From Romanomermis culicivorax (Eukaryota; Nematoda; Enoplea; Mermithida; Mermithidae): a stretch of DNA of 64,000 bases. The stretch covers positions 1,488,001 to 1,552,000 of the forward strand of contig CAWUHX010000045.1 of assembly GCA_963922205.1 (NCBI GenBank). Direction: 5' to 3'. A program made the position numbers and the translations under genes. Below the pieces are notes generated by a model that made no database searches, was not told the DNA's origin, and was given only the letters and a program-made list of their open reading frames with translations. Below are positions 9,800-22,900 of the stretch, in pieces; positions within the stretch are counted from its first letter, which is position 1, and every line of letters starts with the position of its first letter.

Positions 9800-11030
9800 T
9801 TTTTGGGGTGTAACTGTTTTCAATCATGGAGAATTCAATGGACGAGGTCACTTTACACAAAAAATCATCATTGATGTAAATGAAGGTACTCCTGTCAATT
9901 TTTGGAGGAAGGGGTTTTCGACCATTGGGAATTCAATTGACGCAGTCACTTTACACGAAAATTATTTCGGGTGTGAACCAGTGTATTTTTCTAATTTTTT
10001 GATGGAAGGGGTTTTTGACTGAAGCGAATTCAATGGATGCGGTCATTTTACACAAAAAAAATCATTATTAATGTAAATGGAGGTACTTCCATGACTTTTG
10101 GGAGGGAAGGGTTTTTGACCATCGGGAATTCGATGGAAGTGGTCATTCTACACGAAAAATTATCTTGGGTGTACACAAGCCTGGTTTTGTGATAATTTGG
10201 GGCAAAGAGTTTTGAACCACGGGGAATTCAATGAATGCAGTCACTTTATACAAAAAAAATTATTGTGGGTGTAAACAAGCGCATTTGCATGATTTTTTGG
10301 TGGAAGGGGTTTTCCACCATTGGGAATTCAATGGACGCGGTCATTTACACAAAAATTCTCTGGGATGTAAACAAGTGTATTTTGGTGATAATTTTGAGGA
10401 AGGAGTTTTCGATCATTAAGAATTTAATGAATGCGATCACTTTACACAAAAAAATTATCCCAGGTGTAACCAAGCGTATTTTAGTGATTTCTTGGCGGAA
10501 AGGGTTTTCGACCAAAGAGAATTCAATGGATGCGGTCACTTTACACACAAAAAAATCATCATTAATATAAATGGAGGTACTCCCATGACTTTTTGAAAGA
10601 AAGGGTTTTCGACCATTGGGAATTCGATGGAAGCATTCATTCTACACGAAAAATTATCTCGGGTGTACACAAGCGTGTTTTTGTGATAATTTTGGGCAAA
10701 GAGTTTTGAACCACCGGGAATTCAATGAATGTGGTCACTTAACATAAAAAAATTATCCCCGGTGTGAACAAGCGTATTTTCGTGATTTTGTGTGGAAGGG
10801 GTTTTCGACCACGGGGTAGTTATTGAATGTGATCACTTTACACACGAAATTGTATTGAGTGTATATAAAAATTTTCTGCGATTTTTGGAGAAAGAGGTTT
10901 CTTACATGAGAAATTCCATGGTCGTAGTCAGTTCACACAAAAAAATTTCTGTGTGTAAACCGAGGTGTTTCTACCGTTTTTTGGCTTAACAACTTCTTGA
11001 TCATGTGATATTCGATGGAAATGGTCACTT
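9800..11030. repeat. Roughly 97-100-bp tandem satellite array, second copy, diverged
   Basis: The units are recognisably the same as at 4880-6250 (TTTTCGACCA.., GGGAATTCAATG, CACTTTACAC, AAAATTAT, GTGTAAACAAG). Here every unit differs from its neighbours and lengths vary by a few bases. The copy looks older, or has not been homogenised. Some units resemble alternate ones better than adjacent ones (for example the TTAATGTAAATGGAGGTAC type at about 10070 and 10563), hinting at a higher-order repeat. Confidence 0.85.
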
Positions 11031-11189
11031 TACGCTATGTTTACAACATGTTTTAAGTTCTATGTAGTTTGCACATCTTGTACATTCACCAAATGTGAGA
11101 ATTCGTAGCTTTAAGATTGTTTTTTATTGTTTCTTTGACGTGAAGATGAGGGAATTTAAAACCTTAATGTGCTGCTACGTGTAATGAAA

Positions 11190-11815
11190 AGATTTCTAAG
11201 TGTACTTTTACTTGGTCCCAAACGATGGCAATAATGACAATGAGTAATAAACGAAAGATCTGTCGACGATATAAAATATGCTTTTTGCTTCACAACACTT
11301 TCACTAACCAATCGCTGCTTCGCTTACCTGTTTCTGCTTACTGTATGCTTCTTTAGCCACACCTTTTGCTTTAATTTACTCTTAATTTCCACGCTTACAT
11401 GCCTTTAATCTACAGTATGCCTTGCCGCACCTATATGTTTTTAGTTTTTCATGTTTTTCAGCTTTCCATGCATTCCTCTTAAATCTTCTGTCTGGGTCAG
11501 GGTTTCTGTATTTTCTACATGGGCAGGTGTGTTTACGCGTCTGGGGCGATTTATTGTACTTACGGAATGTATATATTCATGTGCACTATGAGGGCCAGGT
11601 GCCAATGTGCAAATAATTATGTATGTCTTTAATTGAGTCAATGGGGTGTGGGACAATCAAAACAGAGTGCTTCACATAAATTTATGGGAATGTTTGGATG
11701 TGAATTCCAGACACCCTTGAGATGATAGATTATAATATTAATTTATATTTAATAATAAATATCATGTACTGTACAATCTGTATTTACATTAATGCATTAG
11801 CATGTACATTACATA
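11190..11815 (+). mobile_element. LTR-like insertion inside the second Helitron-like copy
   Basis: Comparison with the first copy shows about 625 bp of extra sequence between GTGCTGCTACG and GGAACGTTTTC. The extra sequence matches the reverse complement of 1331-1990 in order: GCTT-rich blocks first, then CCAGACACCCTTGAGATGATAGATTATAATATTAATTT. It looks like a solo terminal repeat of the element at 1-1990. Exact ends and target duplication could not be fixed by eye. Confidence 0.55.
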
Positions 11816-13305
11816 GGAACGTTTTCAAGCATGGCTGAGGTATACTAAAAAGAGGTGGACTAGTTTGTTAGAAAATGTCCTGATAGGGCAGAAAAAAAGA
11901 ATATATACTTGCTTGGATAGTTGCCAAACTAGAAAAAGAAGTGGACTAGATTTTTGAGAACTTGGGTTAAAGTTGGAAAAAATTCATATTCATTATACTG
12001 GATTTTCATTCTTTTTCAAAAAAAAATTTTCCATTTCTGTGAAGAAGTATATTCTGTAGCTGAGTGCATCAACACACTTTCCAAACAAGCATGTGCATTT
12101 CCGAAATTTTGAGTAGAGTACAGGGGACCTTGGTTTTTTGGCTTTTTTGAGGCAAAAAATTGAACAAAACAAATTTTCAAGTTTAAAAGCCCTTGGGATA
12201 GTTTTTAACCCCCAAGTCCTACCTCACACATGTGTGCTCAAAGCTGTGTTGAGCTTTTTTACTGAATTTGATGTCAACAAAAGGAATTAACTGTGGGAAA
12301 GTGGCACATAAAATCCCACTCAGCTTTTTAGGAAAAAAGCTACAGCGCAAAGTCTTCTAAGAACTAAATCGATTGTGCACGTTTTATTCACTCATTTTAT
12401 ATAACAAATCATATAGAATCAACTCCGTAAATTCTACTGATTACAAGCTATAAACAAATTTATTTTTCTCTATTTAACTATTGAACAAAATAGAATCATT
12501 CACAGTTTTTGGATTTAAACTGAAATTTGCAGAAGGAGCGCAAGCATTTTGTGGGATGGCAGACGGGAAGCTTATTCACGCATCCCTGTCGCTCCTGTCC
12601 TGCCTTCAAAAAAGTCGTACTGTTGCCATGGGAGTGTGAGTATAGTGGGGAAGAACCGGGTACGGGATTTGGCGCACACCCCTAATATAGGCACAGCTGA
12701 ACCAGGAGCATATTTGAATGCTTTACCCTGTTATCCCAATTGCAAATCGGTGCCCAATGACTGTAACCAAGCCCACTTGTACTAAAGGGGTCTAAGATCG
12801 AGCTCAAGATAATCCCGAACAAAAAGGCGACTCGGTTTGATCTCAAGTTTGAAATAATTTGAATGTCATTAGGACTATAACGAGCTCGATGTCGAGATAA
12901 TCCCCCAGCTCGAGCTGTCAAGCAGCACTAACAGTTCACATAATTTTCTTATCCCTAGAGCAAAATATATATAAAGATTTGTGCAATTCCCAAACTCGAA
13001 CTTTTAAACCTCAGTATTAGTTAATCCTGAAGTGAGTATAGTTTGCGCACTGGAAGAAAATAATTTAACAGCTCAAACTCAGGATCATCAATTTGATATA
13101 ACAGCTCAAACTCAGGATCATCAATTTAATCCCGATGTTGTGATTATCTTCATGTTGGGTTAGTGCAACCAATCTCAGGTTTCTTGACAGTTCTGAAAAT
13201 GACTATAATATGCCTCCCTCACCATTTTTCAGCTAGTGTGAGAGGCAGAAGTTCTGAATCGGTCGGGAGTTAGAATACAATTGGTTTACCATTTCTTTAC
13301 ATTTG

Positions 13306-13681
13306 CAGGTATTATTAAATCTACGTGACTTGAAACAAAGTCTGAGCGAAACTGGACAACTGTTCAAACGATATTCAAGTTCAAAACTCAAATCTATCTA
13401 AATTATCTAAATTATAGCGCGCTTGTCTATCCGAAAATATGAGCTTGTTGATCAGTTTCATTAAATCATGATTTTGAAATTATTTCTCACCATAGCTACG
13501 GATTCCGTATCTCATCATATTGAATATATTCAACGTTGTAGACACTGTTAGTCATACACACATACTCATGAGAAGCTGCGATATAACTGCCAGCACCAGT
13601 AAATTGTGCCAAACGTTAGTAATCACTGAAGAAATCTGAGAAAATTGAAATTTTGATTGTCCGCCGCTCTATTGTTCTATA
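13306..13681. other. Spacer between the Helitron-like copy and the receptor gene
   Basis: No ORF, repeat or RNA gene is apparent. This would be the 3' flank of the minus-strand receptor gene, so any polyadenylation signal should lie here. No clear AATAAA on the minus strand was identified. Confidence 0.4.
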
Positions 13682-13977
13682 TTATACGTCTAGCGACAAA
13701 TCTTGGGATCCAGAAGAAGGTTTGCTAATTGATTGGGACGGTTTCGACGGAATGACTGACTTTCTGGTTTTTGAAACGGGCACTGTGGATTGTTTCCTGG
13801 CCGTTGTCAGCAGCGCCGCGCTGGTTGCTGAAGTTGCCACTGCCGCTGAGGGGCTTTTTGACGCCGAAAACGGAGCGTAGGTCGACGACTTTTTTAAATT
13901 TTGACTCCTTTTCGAACCGCCGAAAACCGAATTGTCCGACTTGGATTTGGAATTGGAATTTTTCTGCTCCGCGGCTA
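13682..13977 (-). CDS. Receptor exon 13: Ser/Lys-rich cytoplasmic tail and stop codon
   Basis: After TGTGCAG| the frame gives about 98 residues of low-complexity Ser, Lys, Ala and Thr sequence (for example SNSKSKSDNSVFGGSKRS) ending LSLDV and TAA at 13682-13684. The phase matches exon 12. The composition suggests a disordered tail with many potential phosphorylation sites. Another frame on the same strand is also open, but only this one continues exon 12. Confidence 0.7.
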
Positions 13978-16900
13978 CTGCACACAAATACGTTATTATG
14001 TAAAAAAATTTCGGACTAAAAAATCAAGAAGTATGCTGACTAGTAGCATATTTTATCAGCAAATTTTATCAGAACACGGCAACACTCGATATTTCTCAAA
14101 ATGTGTAATGAAAGCAACATATCACAATCTTTTTTCAGCGTCAAAAATACCTAGTAGTTCAAAATCCACAGGTTCATTGACTTTCTTGGCGTGGAAGTAG
14201 TAAATGTTTTGCGTGCATTTTTCGGCAGATTTCAGGACCATCTACAAATCTCGATGGAGTATGCGTTGAAATCTCATTTAATGGCCAAGCGCTCCCGAAC
14301 TTGGACTTGATAGGCATGAAGAACTTTTGCTTTATCACTAGCTTTGAAATGAAAATTCGCCAGTTCAGGCTGCGAAAGAAGAGGTAGCATATTCAATTTT
14401 TGTCGGTGGAACATTTGACACCTTTATATACCACAAAGTGTGTATAAAAAATATAGTCTGTTTTTCTTGAAATGTTTCTAAATAATGAAAGTGGAAAGCA
14501 AATTGTATTTCAGATTTTCACGATGTGTGCTAAACATATCATATAGGACTGGACACTTGTAAACATACTGATATTACCTTTAACAATTTTTCCAGTGAGA
14601 AATTTTACAGTAAGATATCTATGTTAATAATATGACGACAGTGCTGACTTGTGTTCGCTTTTCAATTTGGAAGCATTTTATTAAAAACTATAGACAGACT
14701 TTGTTAATTGGGCACTAAAGGCACAAATTGACTGAAGTTTTAAAACAGAACCTGTAGCAGACTACAGCTAGTAACCAAATCCTGAGCTATTTAGAGTTCA
14801 ACGACCTCTCCTTGCACCACATTTACTGTAAGTAGTGTTCCCTTAAAAATTAGTCATCGCATTTTGGAAAAGAGTTCTGTGTTACAGTGGTTAAGGTTCA
14901 AAAGCGCAGCGGTGCTCTCTATACCCTAATGCTAAAAGGTTTAAAAGCGCAGCCAATGGTGGAAAAGTGTTTCAAAAGCGCAGCTAGGTAAATTTTCATA
15001 TGCTACGTGCTTCATGAAAGAATGTTATTGAATTTTCATTGACTTGACGAAGTAACCTAAAGCTACACAGTTTAAAGTAAAGTAGTAAAGTAAAGTAAAG
15101 TAAATTTTACGTTTAAAAAAATTTTTAACTTTTTAGTAAAACTACACAGTTTTTAAATATCAAACAGAAATGAACGCAATCTCATTAACGCATAAAAAAA
15201 TTCCAAAAAAATAGATAAATGTATAATAGGCGAATTGAACTTTGACTGCCTTTTCGATCTGAATTTCTGAAAACTCAGTCACTAAAATGTTGTGGCAATA
15301 CTGTGAGCACCTTAAAATGAATTTAGGCGAAGCACATTATGCTATAAATCATTCTCTAAAAGCGCGTCTGATTTCATATGCAAATCCATTGTTTCTGCCC
15401 TTTCTTTTGCGTCTCATTATTCTCCATTTTTCTGAGCAAACACGGAGAAGTTTTTGGTTAAAATTTTATGACATTCTATGCAAAAACTATGTTTTTAAAG
15501 CCTGTAAAAAGTAATGAAAAATATCATCCAAAAAAGGCGGCCTCGGGACATCTCTTACAGTTCAGTTTCGAGATGAACAGAAATCAGAATTTCATAAGCT
15601 TCCACATATGTTTAATGAAGTCAATAAGTCTATAAGTGGCCCTGTTTCACGAACGGAGGTTCAGAACAAACAGAAGACAAAAGAGGCTTATTATATATTT
15701 GCTGCGCTCTTGAAACACTTGCTTCGCTTTTGAAGTTTCCGGCTGCTCTTTTGAAATAGGCTGCGCTTTTGAACCGGCTGCTCTTTTGAACCGACTGCGC
15801 TTTTTATTCCCAACCGTTACACTAGTCTCACTGTAGACATGCTTATCTTAAGATTTTCTTAGTTATACGTTCCATAGATTTTAATTTCGAGTACCTACCT
15901 TCTTCCTGAATTGACTTGGCCAAGGCCGCCAAACAAGTCGCCACGAGGGCCATTTGGACGTGGCCGTTCGCTCGGGTATTGAAACAGCCTAACCGGGCGG
16001 CTCGGACGTACTTCAAAACGGCTAGAAAATTGACTCGTCGCCTTTCGACGTATATTTGCCGACAAATAATCAAGGCGGCTATGGCGGCTGACCTTTCCAC
16101 GCTACAGCTGTCATGAATGAGGACTCCGGGCCATTTGGCTCCCCTTTTTTGCTGATAAGTTTCGATCGTGCAACATAGTTCGGTAATTTGGAAACTACTC
16201 GTGTATGGCGGAACTTGGTTGATTGGCCAAACAAGTACGTGGATTACTGTAACCTAAATTATTGAATATTCTTTCCAAATGAGTATTGGGAAGAAAACTG
16301 ATGCTCATACAAATATAAGACAACGTGCGTACGCGGCCGTCTTTTTTCTCAAATCGACTCCAGCAGTTAGGACTACAAATTGAAAAAAGAAAATATTGGC
16401 TTAAGATGCACGCAGTCATCAACCTCCGAATTTCGTTGCACGTTTTTGCGTTTCGAGAGGCTCATTTGAAAACGAATAAAATATCGATCAGCAGCTGTAA
16501 ATCCTATCTTTGGCGTCTTATAACTTTTCTGTTGGAATTAATGCTCAGCATTGTCAATCGTTTATGACTAATCTAATTCTCGAGTAGAATTTATAGCTGA
16601 GAAAGATGCTTAATTGCAGTAGTGCATGTGAAAGCACATGGTGTTTAAACAACACTTCCTGACGTTCTAAACTACAGTTTTTTCACACTGTAGGATCAAA
16701 CTCTAATGCAATGGGAAAAATTCACCCCTAGTCCGGGCTTTTGGCGTAAAGTTAGACAATTCCGGTTACATGGTGAATTCTATCGGCCCAATTGGGGCTT
16801 CTACGGAATCCAGACGTTAGTTAACGAAATTAAACAAACGAGAAACGATAAATGGTAGGAAGGCAGCAGACGTCCTACAACTTTAACAATACCTCAAAAT

Positions 16901-19900
16901 TGCGTTGGGCATGTAAACGATTGAATCAAGAAAAAATTAATTGTGGTATCGCGATTAATTTTATAGACGTTTGAAATTGATTATTGCTGCTAAATGAAGG
17001 CATTGTAAATCATAACCAGGGCCGTGCACAAGGGGGGTGGGGGGCGGCCGCCCCCCCCCCCCCATTGAGGCAACATGCACACCGTATATCCGCGTAAAAT
17101 CAACATTTTCTGGGGCTATTCAGTAAAAAAATCTAGTCCGCCCCCCATGAAAAAGTCCTGCGCACGGCCCTGATCACAACTATTGTAGAGATTCTTTATC
17201 GTGTTTCAATAAATTTCTGTTGACGATAACTGACATAATTTGAAAAACATACAGACCGAAAATCATGTTCTAATCTCAAGTATTACTCATTCTACACTCC
17301 AAAAAGCCCAGGAGAGTTTTTTGTATTTTGAAACGAGCAAAGATTGTTCATTCATACTTTTCATACTTACTATGCATCTGAAAATTCTTAGCCCCCATTC
17401 ACTTCTCAATTAGTTGGCATAAATCATATTTATGAATCATACTAGATGAACTCGAGTCTTTAAATTCAGACAGATCTCCTGAGCCATACAACGTGAAAAA
17501 CCATAAAACGTACGTTTCAATGGGGGAAAATGATACTCTGGTCAAAAGAATGTAAAACTGGTAATTTTTATGCAAAAATTTTTTTGACGATTTTATTAGC
17601 ACATAGAAAAATAACGCATATTTTTCGAGTTCAAGAGTAATACTTCAAACTAAAGTCAAAAATTCTACCTAAAAAACGGGAAAATAGCAGTCCGAAATTT
17701 CGTTGCCGAAATTCAATATTTTTATAGTTTTCAATCACATTGACGTGGATGAAAATACTATTCTTGAATCAGAATCTTGAAATTTCTCTTCAGAATGAAC
17801 ATAAACAACATACCAGTCCGAACGTCTTCACGGAACCTTTTTTGACTTGGAATTTGATCGTATAGATTGCGTACTTATCGAACTTTAGAACGCTCACAGT
17901 TCGAATGCGTACCATGATGCAGAAACGCTGCTCATTTAATTCGCGGCTGCCGTTTGCCATGCGGCAAATATAGGCGTCAATCAGGGTTTTACTGCCGGCT
18001 TCGAAGTCTCCGATCCACAGCACGGTGCCGATCTTGGAAGTAGCATAGTTGACGAAAAATTTAAATTTAAACCATAATATAAAACATAAGAAGTTGAACA
18101 CAGAATTTCTCGAATCACTAATAATCATTGGCGACAGCTTCTTGATAGTTGTCAGACAACAATATAGGAAATACGAGGGGCATTACCCCTCAAAAAAGCC
18201 CGAAAAAACATTTATTACTGTGGCAAAAATGGTGTAACAGATGGTCAAATTTTTTGGAAAATGATGTGGGAGAAGTAATTCAGTGCATTTTACGCAGCAA
18301 CTTATAACACTTTCGTGTTATATAGGATTTAAAAATAGAGTGGCTTAAGCCCGAGCTCGAGATTTCCTCAACCGCAAAACATAAAACCTCGGTTTCAGCG
18401 GTTTCGTTAACGTCTAGATCATCCCGAGCTCGAGATTATCTCGACGTCGGGATCAGCTTGGGCTCAAAGCCGAGCTCGAGATGTCGGATTTCATTAAAAT
18501 TTTTTATTTTATCCTGATTCTGACGTCAGTTTCAGCCACACACAAAATTTAATCTTCCTATCGAGCAGGTTCAAGCCCGAGATTTTTTGTTTTGTTTTTT
18601 TATCGTCAATTATTAAAAATAAATTTTTGCGTTATCGATGGATAAATCGACATATTGAACGTGAACGAATTTTTGTGGATTGGACGAATCAGCTAGATTT
18701 TATGAATGCTGCCGAACTATAATTTTTCAACTTGATTCCAACGTACAAATGATGAAAGAATCAATAAAAGTAAGAAGAATAGTACAAAGAAAATATCAAA
18801 TTTTCGGCCACATTTTCAGCACATTTCATTCTGCCTCGTCCGGCCGTTAGTTTTTCATCCAGAACGAGCATCTGGATTCATGTTTTATATTTTTTCAACG
18901 GTATTTTCTAAACAGACACCCCATTTTGCATTTTTCTTCTGTTCTGCAGTTTTTGTAAAATATGTCCCGCGTACGTGTTTGAATGAATGACGTACTACAT
19001 TTTACGTATTTTTGCTATGGTCGAAATTAACTTGAGCTGAAGCTTAAACCTCAGGTTCACCCAGTTTTTTCCCCGACCTTCTTTCCATATTTGAGGAAAG
19101 ACCTTAAAAATTTTTTCCATTAATGACATTTTTTTGCATCGTGTGAAAAAAATTGCGCAACTTTTTGCTAAATTTAGTATATTTTGCATTATTCCAGCAC
19201 TCCGAAAAACTTGATCATATTTTATAGAAACATTAATAAAAGTAATGGATGAGGATAATGACGATGAATGAGTATAATGATGGTGGTGATCCTAAATAAT
19301 CGTTAATTTGGGAAATAAATGTTGTGATAGACACTCATTCTTTCTCTGATCGATAAATCTAAATTTTTAATTAAAAAGGCTTCGTCAAGAGTCACCAAAA
19401 GTTGTTCCACTTTTGTGGAAGAACCCTAAAAATTTTTTCAACATTCTCAAAATTTTTTCCACAAGTAGGGTCATTTACGGGGAAAAAACAATGGGTTCAG
19501 CTAATCCAGAGCTCGAACTTTTTAGAGAATTTCAAAAAAGATGAAACCAACGTCGTGCTCGGCTGAAACTCAGTTTCAAGCACTTCATACTGACGTCGGG
19601 GTGATCCTCAGTTTCAATTAGTGAAACCGGCCCCAGAAGTATAAGGATGTAAAATACGACATGAAAGATTGGTTCTAAAAATCGGAGCATTTTTCAAATT
19701 TAATTTCTCCGATGAATCATTATTTGCTTCCATATAAGAGAAGCATACAAAAGTGAAATAGATTCATACGTACATGCGGTTTTACATCATGCTGAAAGAC
19801 GTACTGCATAAGGATGATTACTGTAAAGCTAGTCAGACATCCATCAATTCGATTATATTGCTGCACTGTGTGCAGTGTGAAATGCATTAGACTGCTAGAT

Positions 19901-22900
19901 ACAGAAAAGCTGGTATTCACTACTGCAGATGGTAGGCAACATTAGAAACCAAAGTACAGTCTGTTTAGACGAAATTCTCGTAAATTGGGAAATAAAAAAA
20001 TCAGTATTGTATAGTATACCACACATTTCGCTAAACCGGTATTATTCATTATTATTAACTACAGTAAACCTTATTTTATCAATACACATTCATAAAAAAT
20101 AAACTCTTGCAGTCAACATTTCGTTTTGTTGTGTTTATTATTTTGCATAACTTTGTGATGTGATTGTTGCCCATAAAGGCCGGTAATATTTAGCGTTCGC
20201 TTTGTTGATAAATAAAAAGTTGTTCTACCAGGCAGGTCTCCCACATCGGCATGCTATTTTCAATTATCGACTGGAGTCACCATACCGGCCGAGTACCTGA
20301 GGCCTTTTTCAGCCATCCGAACTGGTCTCCCGCTGCCCCCACCACCTACCCTCCTTTCCCATCAATGCATCTTTCAATTGTCATCAGAAGATTTTACTAC
20401 AGAAGAGGTTTTACTGTAGAATTTATACTCAGAAGGTGTAAGGTTGGATGAAAAAACATTACAAACTACCTTATCAGACACGACCAACTCCCAAAAGCGA
20501 GCAAAATCGGGCGGTTTTGGCAGAACGGCTATAATCAAAGGCTTCATTTTCCAATCTAGCATTCGGCTGATGTTCATGGTGACGACCTTGGCATGGACGT
20601 AACAAGGAATGTTCAAATATTGTGTTTTACTCAGTGGGTCTCTGCGTGAGCCTTTCGGATCGGGTTCACACGGCCCCAAATTTTTCTGGACATATTCTTT
20701 AGCATTTTCGTAATCAGAAATGGGAACCATCAAATGCTGCGACAATACGAACAGTGCTTCTCCATTCAAAATCAAATTGCGATTTTTAGGGTCCGATTCG
20801 ATCAAGGTTTTTTCCAGTTCTGGTAGTCGTAGCCTTTCTCCTTTCAATCCTTAGAAAATCTTGTTTAAAATTTACCATAAATTGTTATCCAATAGAGTTG
20901 ATCAAACAGATGAAAGAACATAAATCGAATTTTTAAAAGTGTTTAAAAATGACACAAACATGAACTTCAAAATTAGTTGAGATTACTTTTCTGTAAGAAT
21001 GATAGAACTAATAAAACGCCTTTTGGAATAAAAAGTTCTCTTTGAATGACTGTCATTAATTTTTTATCTTCCCAGTTGTCAAGCTTACTCTGTCTTCGTG
21101 TATACACTGAGACAATGACCACAGATACTGCTACAGCTGCGACAACTGAAAGACCACCGATTGTGCCATACAAAATCACACTGTTCGGTGGATTGTCTGA
21201 AAAAGTTGAGGAGTTGTATGGTTGCATTGTAGGATGTAAAATTGAACAAAGAGTGCAAAATATCTCGAATACCAGAATCTAATGACAATGGTCCAAAATC
21301 TAAAAAAGGAGCAGCACCATCAAGGGAAATGGTATAGTTAATTTTGGATTATTAGTGTTTACTTTCTATGACTTTGACGTATTCAGATTTGATGTTCAGT
21401 GGCAAGCCTATAGATAAATAAAAATATTTTCATTGAAAATGTCCATGAATTCCAAACTTACAACTTTTGTGCAAATGGCCAACCACTGTGCCCTCTACTC
21501 TGTGTTCGGAGAAAGGACTGCACGTTCTGTACACAACTTCGGCTTGGCAGGTGTACTCACCAGCTGCAACCACAGGAATTTGGCGTAAACTCATTTCTCC
21601 AACCTAAGAAGTTTTTTGCAGTAGAAACAATTTCATCAACAGTCACATCATGAAAACAAAAAGATGCTGAAACTGTAGAATGTTTGGCATGTCTCACTTT
21701 TTATGATGACAGATATATGCTTTGCATCATGCATGCACATAGGGAATAGCAGGGTAAACCCTACCAGAAAATTTTTTACTATACGCTTGATTTCATTAGG
21801 CACCACCTTAGTGTTGCTGAGAATTCAGGTTTCAGGGACTTGATTGAAAAATTGAGTAGGGGATAATGAGTCATAGAACTAGAAGTTAGGCATATTAAAT
21901 CAAAGTGCTGCTGGGTTTTCTCAACAAATTTTAGGTCGTGAAATTTGATAAAAAAACTGACTTGGAAGCAATATGACAATTTGAAAAATCGACTGAAATT
22001 AATTATCAGTAAAAATGCTTCAAGTGAAATTTCTTTCACTACTGATTTATGGTGCAATAAACAAGTGTTGTAGTGTGTTTTCGCCGATTCGTAGGAGTTT
22101 TTCAAAAGTTTGTCGATTATTCAAAGACGCATGCAGGCTCGAAGTGGAGTGAGCTACGCCGACCACCAAAGGGCGTCTTACTGTAGTTCAGTTCCAGTAC
22201 ACGTGTGGTGAGTGCTCTCTTTATTATTAGTGTGTCCCTGTGCCTTTCGCATTATCTTTCTCAGCACGCAGGACTCTTCCTATTTCTTGCCCACACACTG
22301 GTTTTGTACGTAAGTGTGTTATTTTTGTGTTAGGTAAAAGTATCAGGAGAAAGTTCTCCTCTTTTGAGTTAGCTCTTTGGGAATTCAAATTAGGAAACCA
22401 ACGGTTTTCTAATTTGGGTTAAACTTTTGTGGGGTTTAAGTACATTAAGTAATTAGTTAATCGGGTAAGCACGGGTGTTGGAAACACCTGCATTAACGAT
22501 GATCCCTGGACCCAACTCCTGCCTGCTTTCATCCAAAGGCCCCGACTTATTTTTATGAATACAACACAAGAAGGCTTAATAGGATAAGAGAGTTTTTGCA
22601 TCATGAATATTGAATATGTACAGAAACCTAATGGGTCATTTATACTTGCTTTTTTCGGTGGAATGGAACAAAACAGAATGCAATCGACACAACGTTACCA
22701 AATGAGAGGGAAATTTTCGTTCTGTTCGGTTCGGTCGGAGGTTACCATTGGTGATTTTCTAGAAAATTGCAGTTATCCTCTCCGATCGAAAGTTGATTCT
22801 CAGGCTGAACATTTCAAGCTGTTTGCGATCAGTTCCGTTCCATTCCGCCGAAAAAAGCAAGTAAAAATGACCCTTAACTTGCTAATGTAAAACGTATCTG

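Larger units (their letters stand above)
9436..13305 (+). mobile_element. Second copy of the satellite-bearing Helitron-like element
   Basis: It starts TCATAGG directly after an A, but about 110 bp after the first bases are deleted relative to the copy at 4381 (it jumps to TTCTATCTGCAA). The order is the same: leader, tandem array (9800-11030), spacer, inverted 3' arm (from 11860, CTAGTTTGTTAGAAAATG), interior to 13305. The right terminal arm is absent and homology simply stops near TACCATTTCTTTACA. An LTR-like unit has inserted at 11190-11815. Confidence 0.7.

Noticed and set aside
13725-13985. Alternative minus-strand frame of 86 codons in the last receptor exon
   Set aside because: It does not continue the phase of exon 12, while the Ser/Lys-rich frame does.
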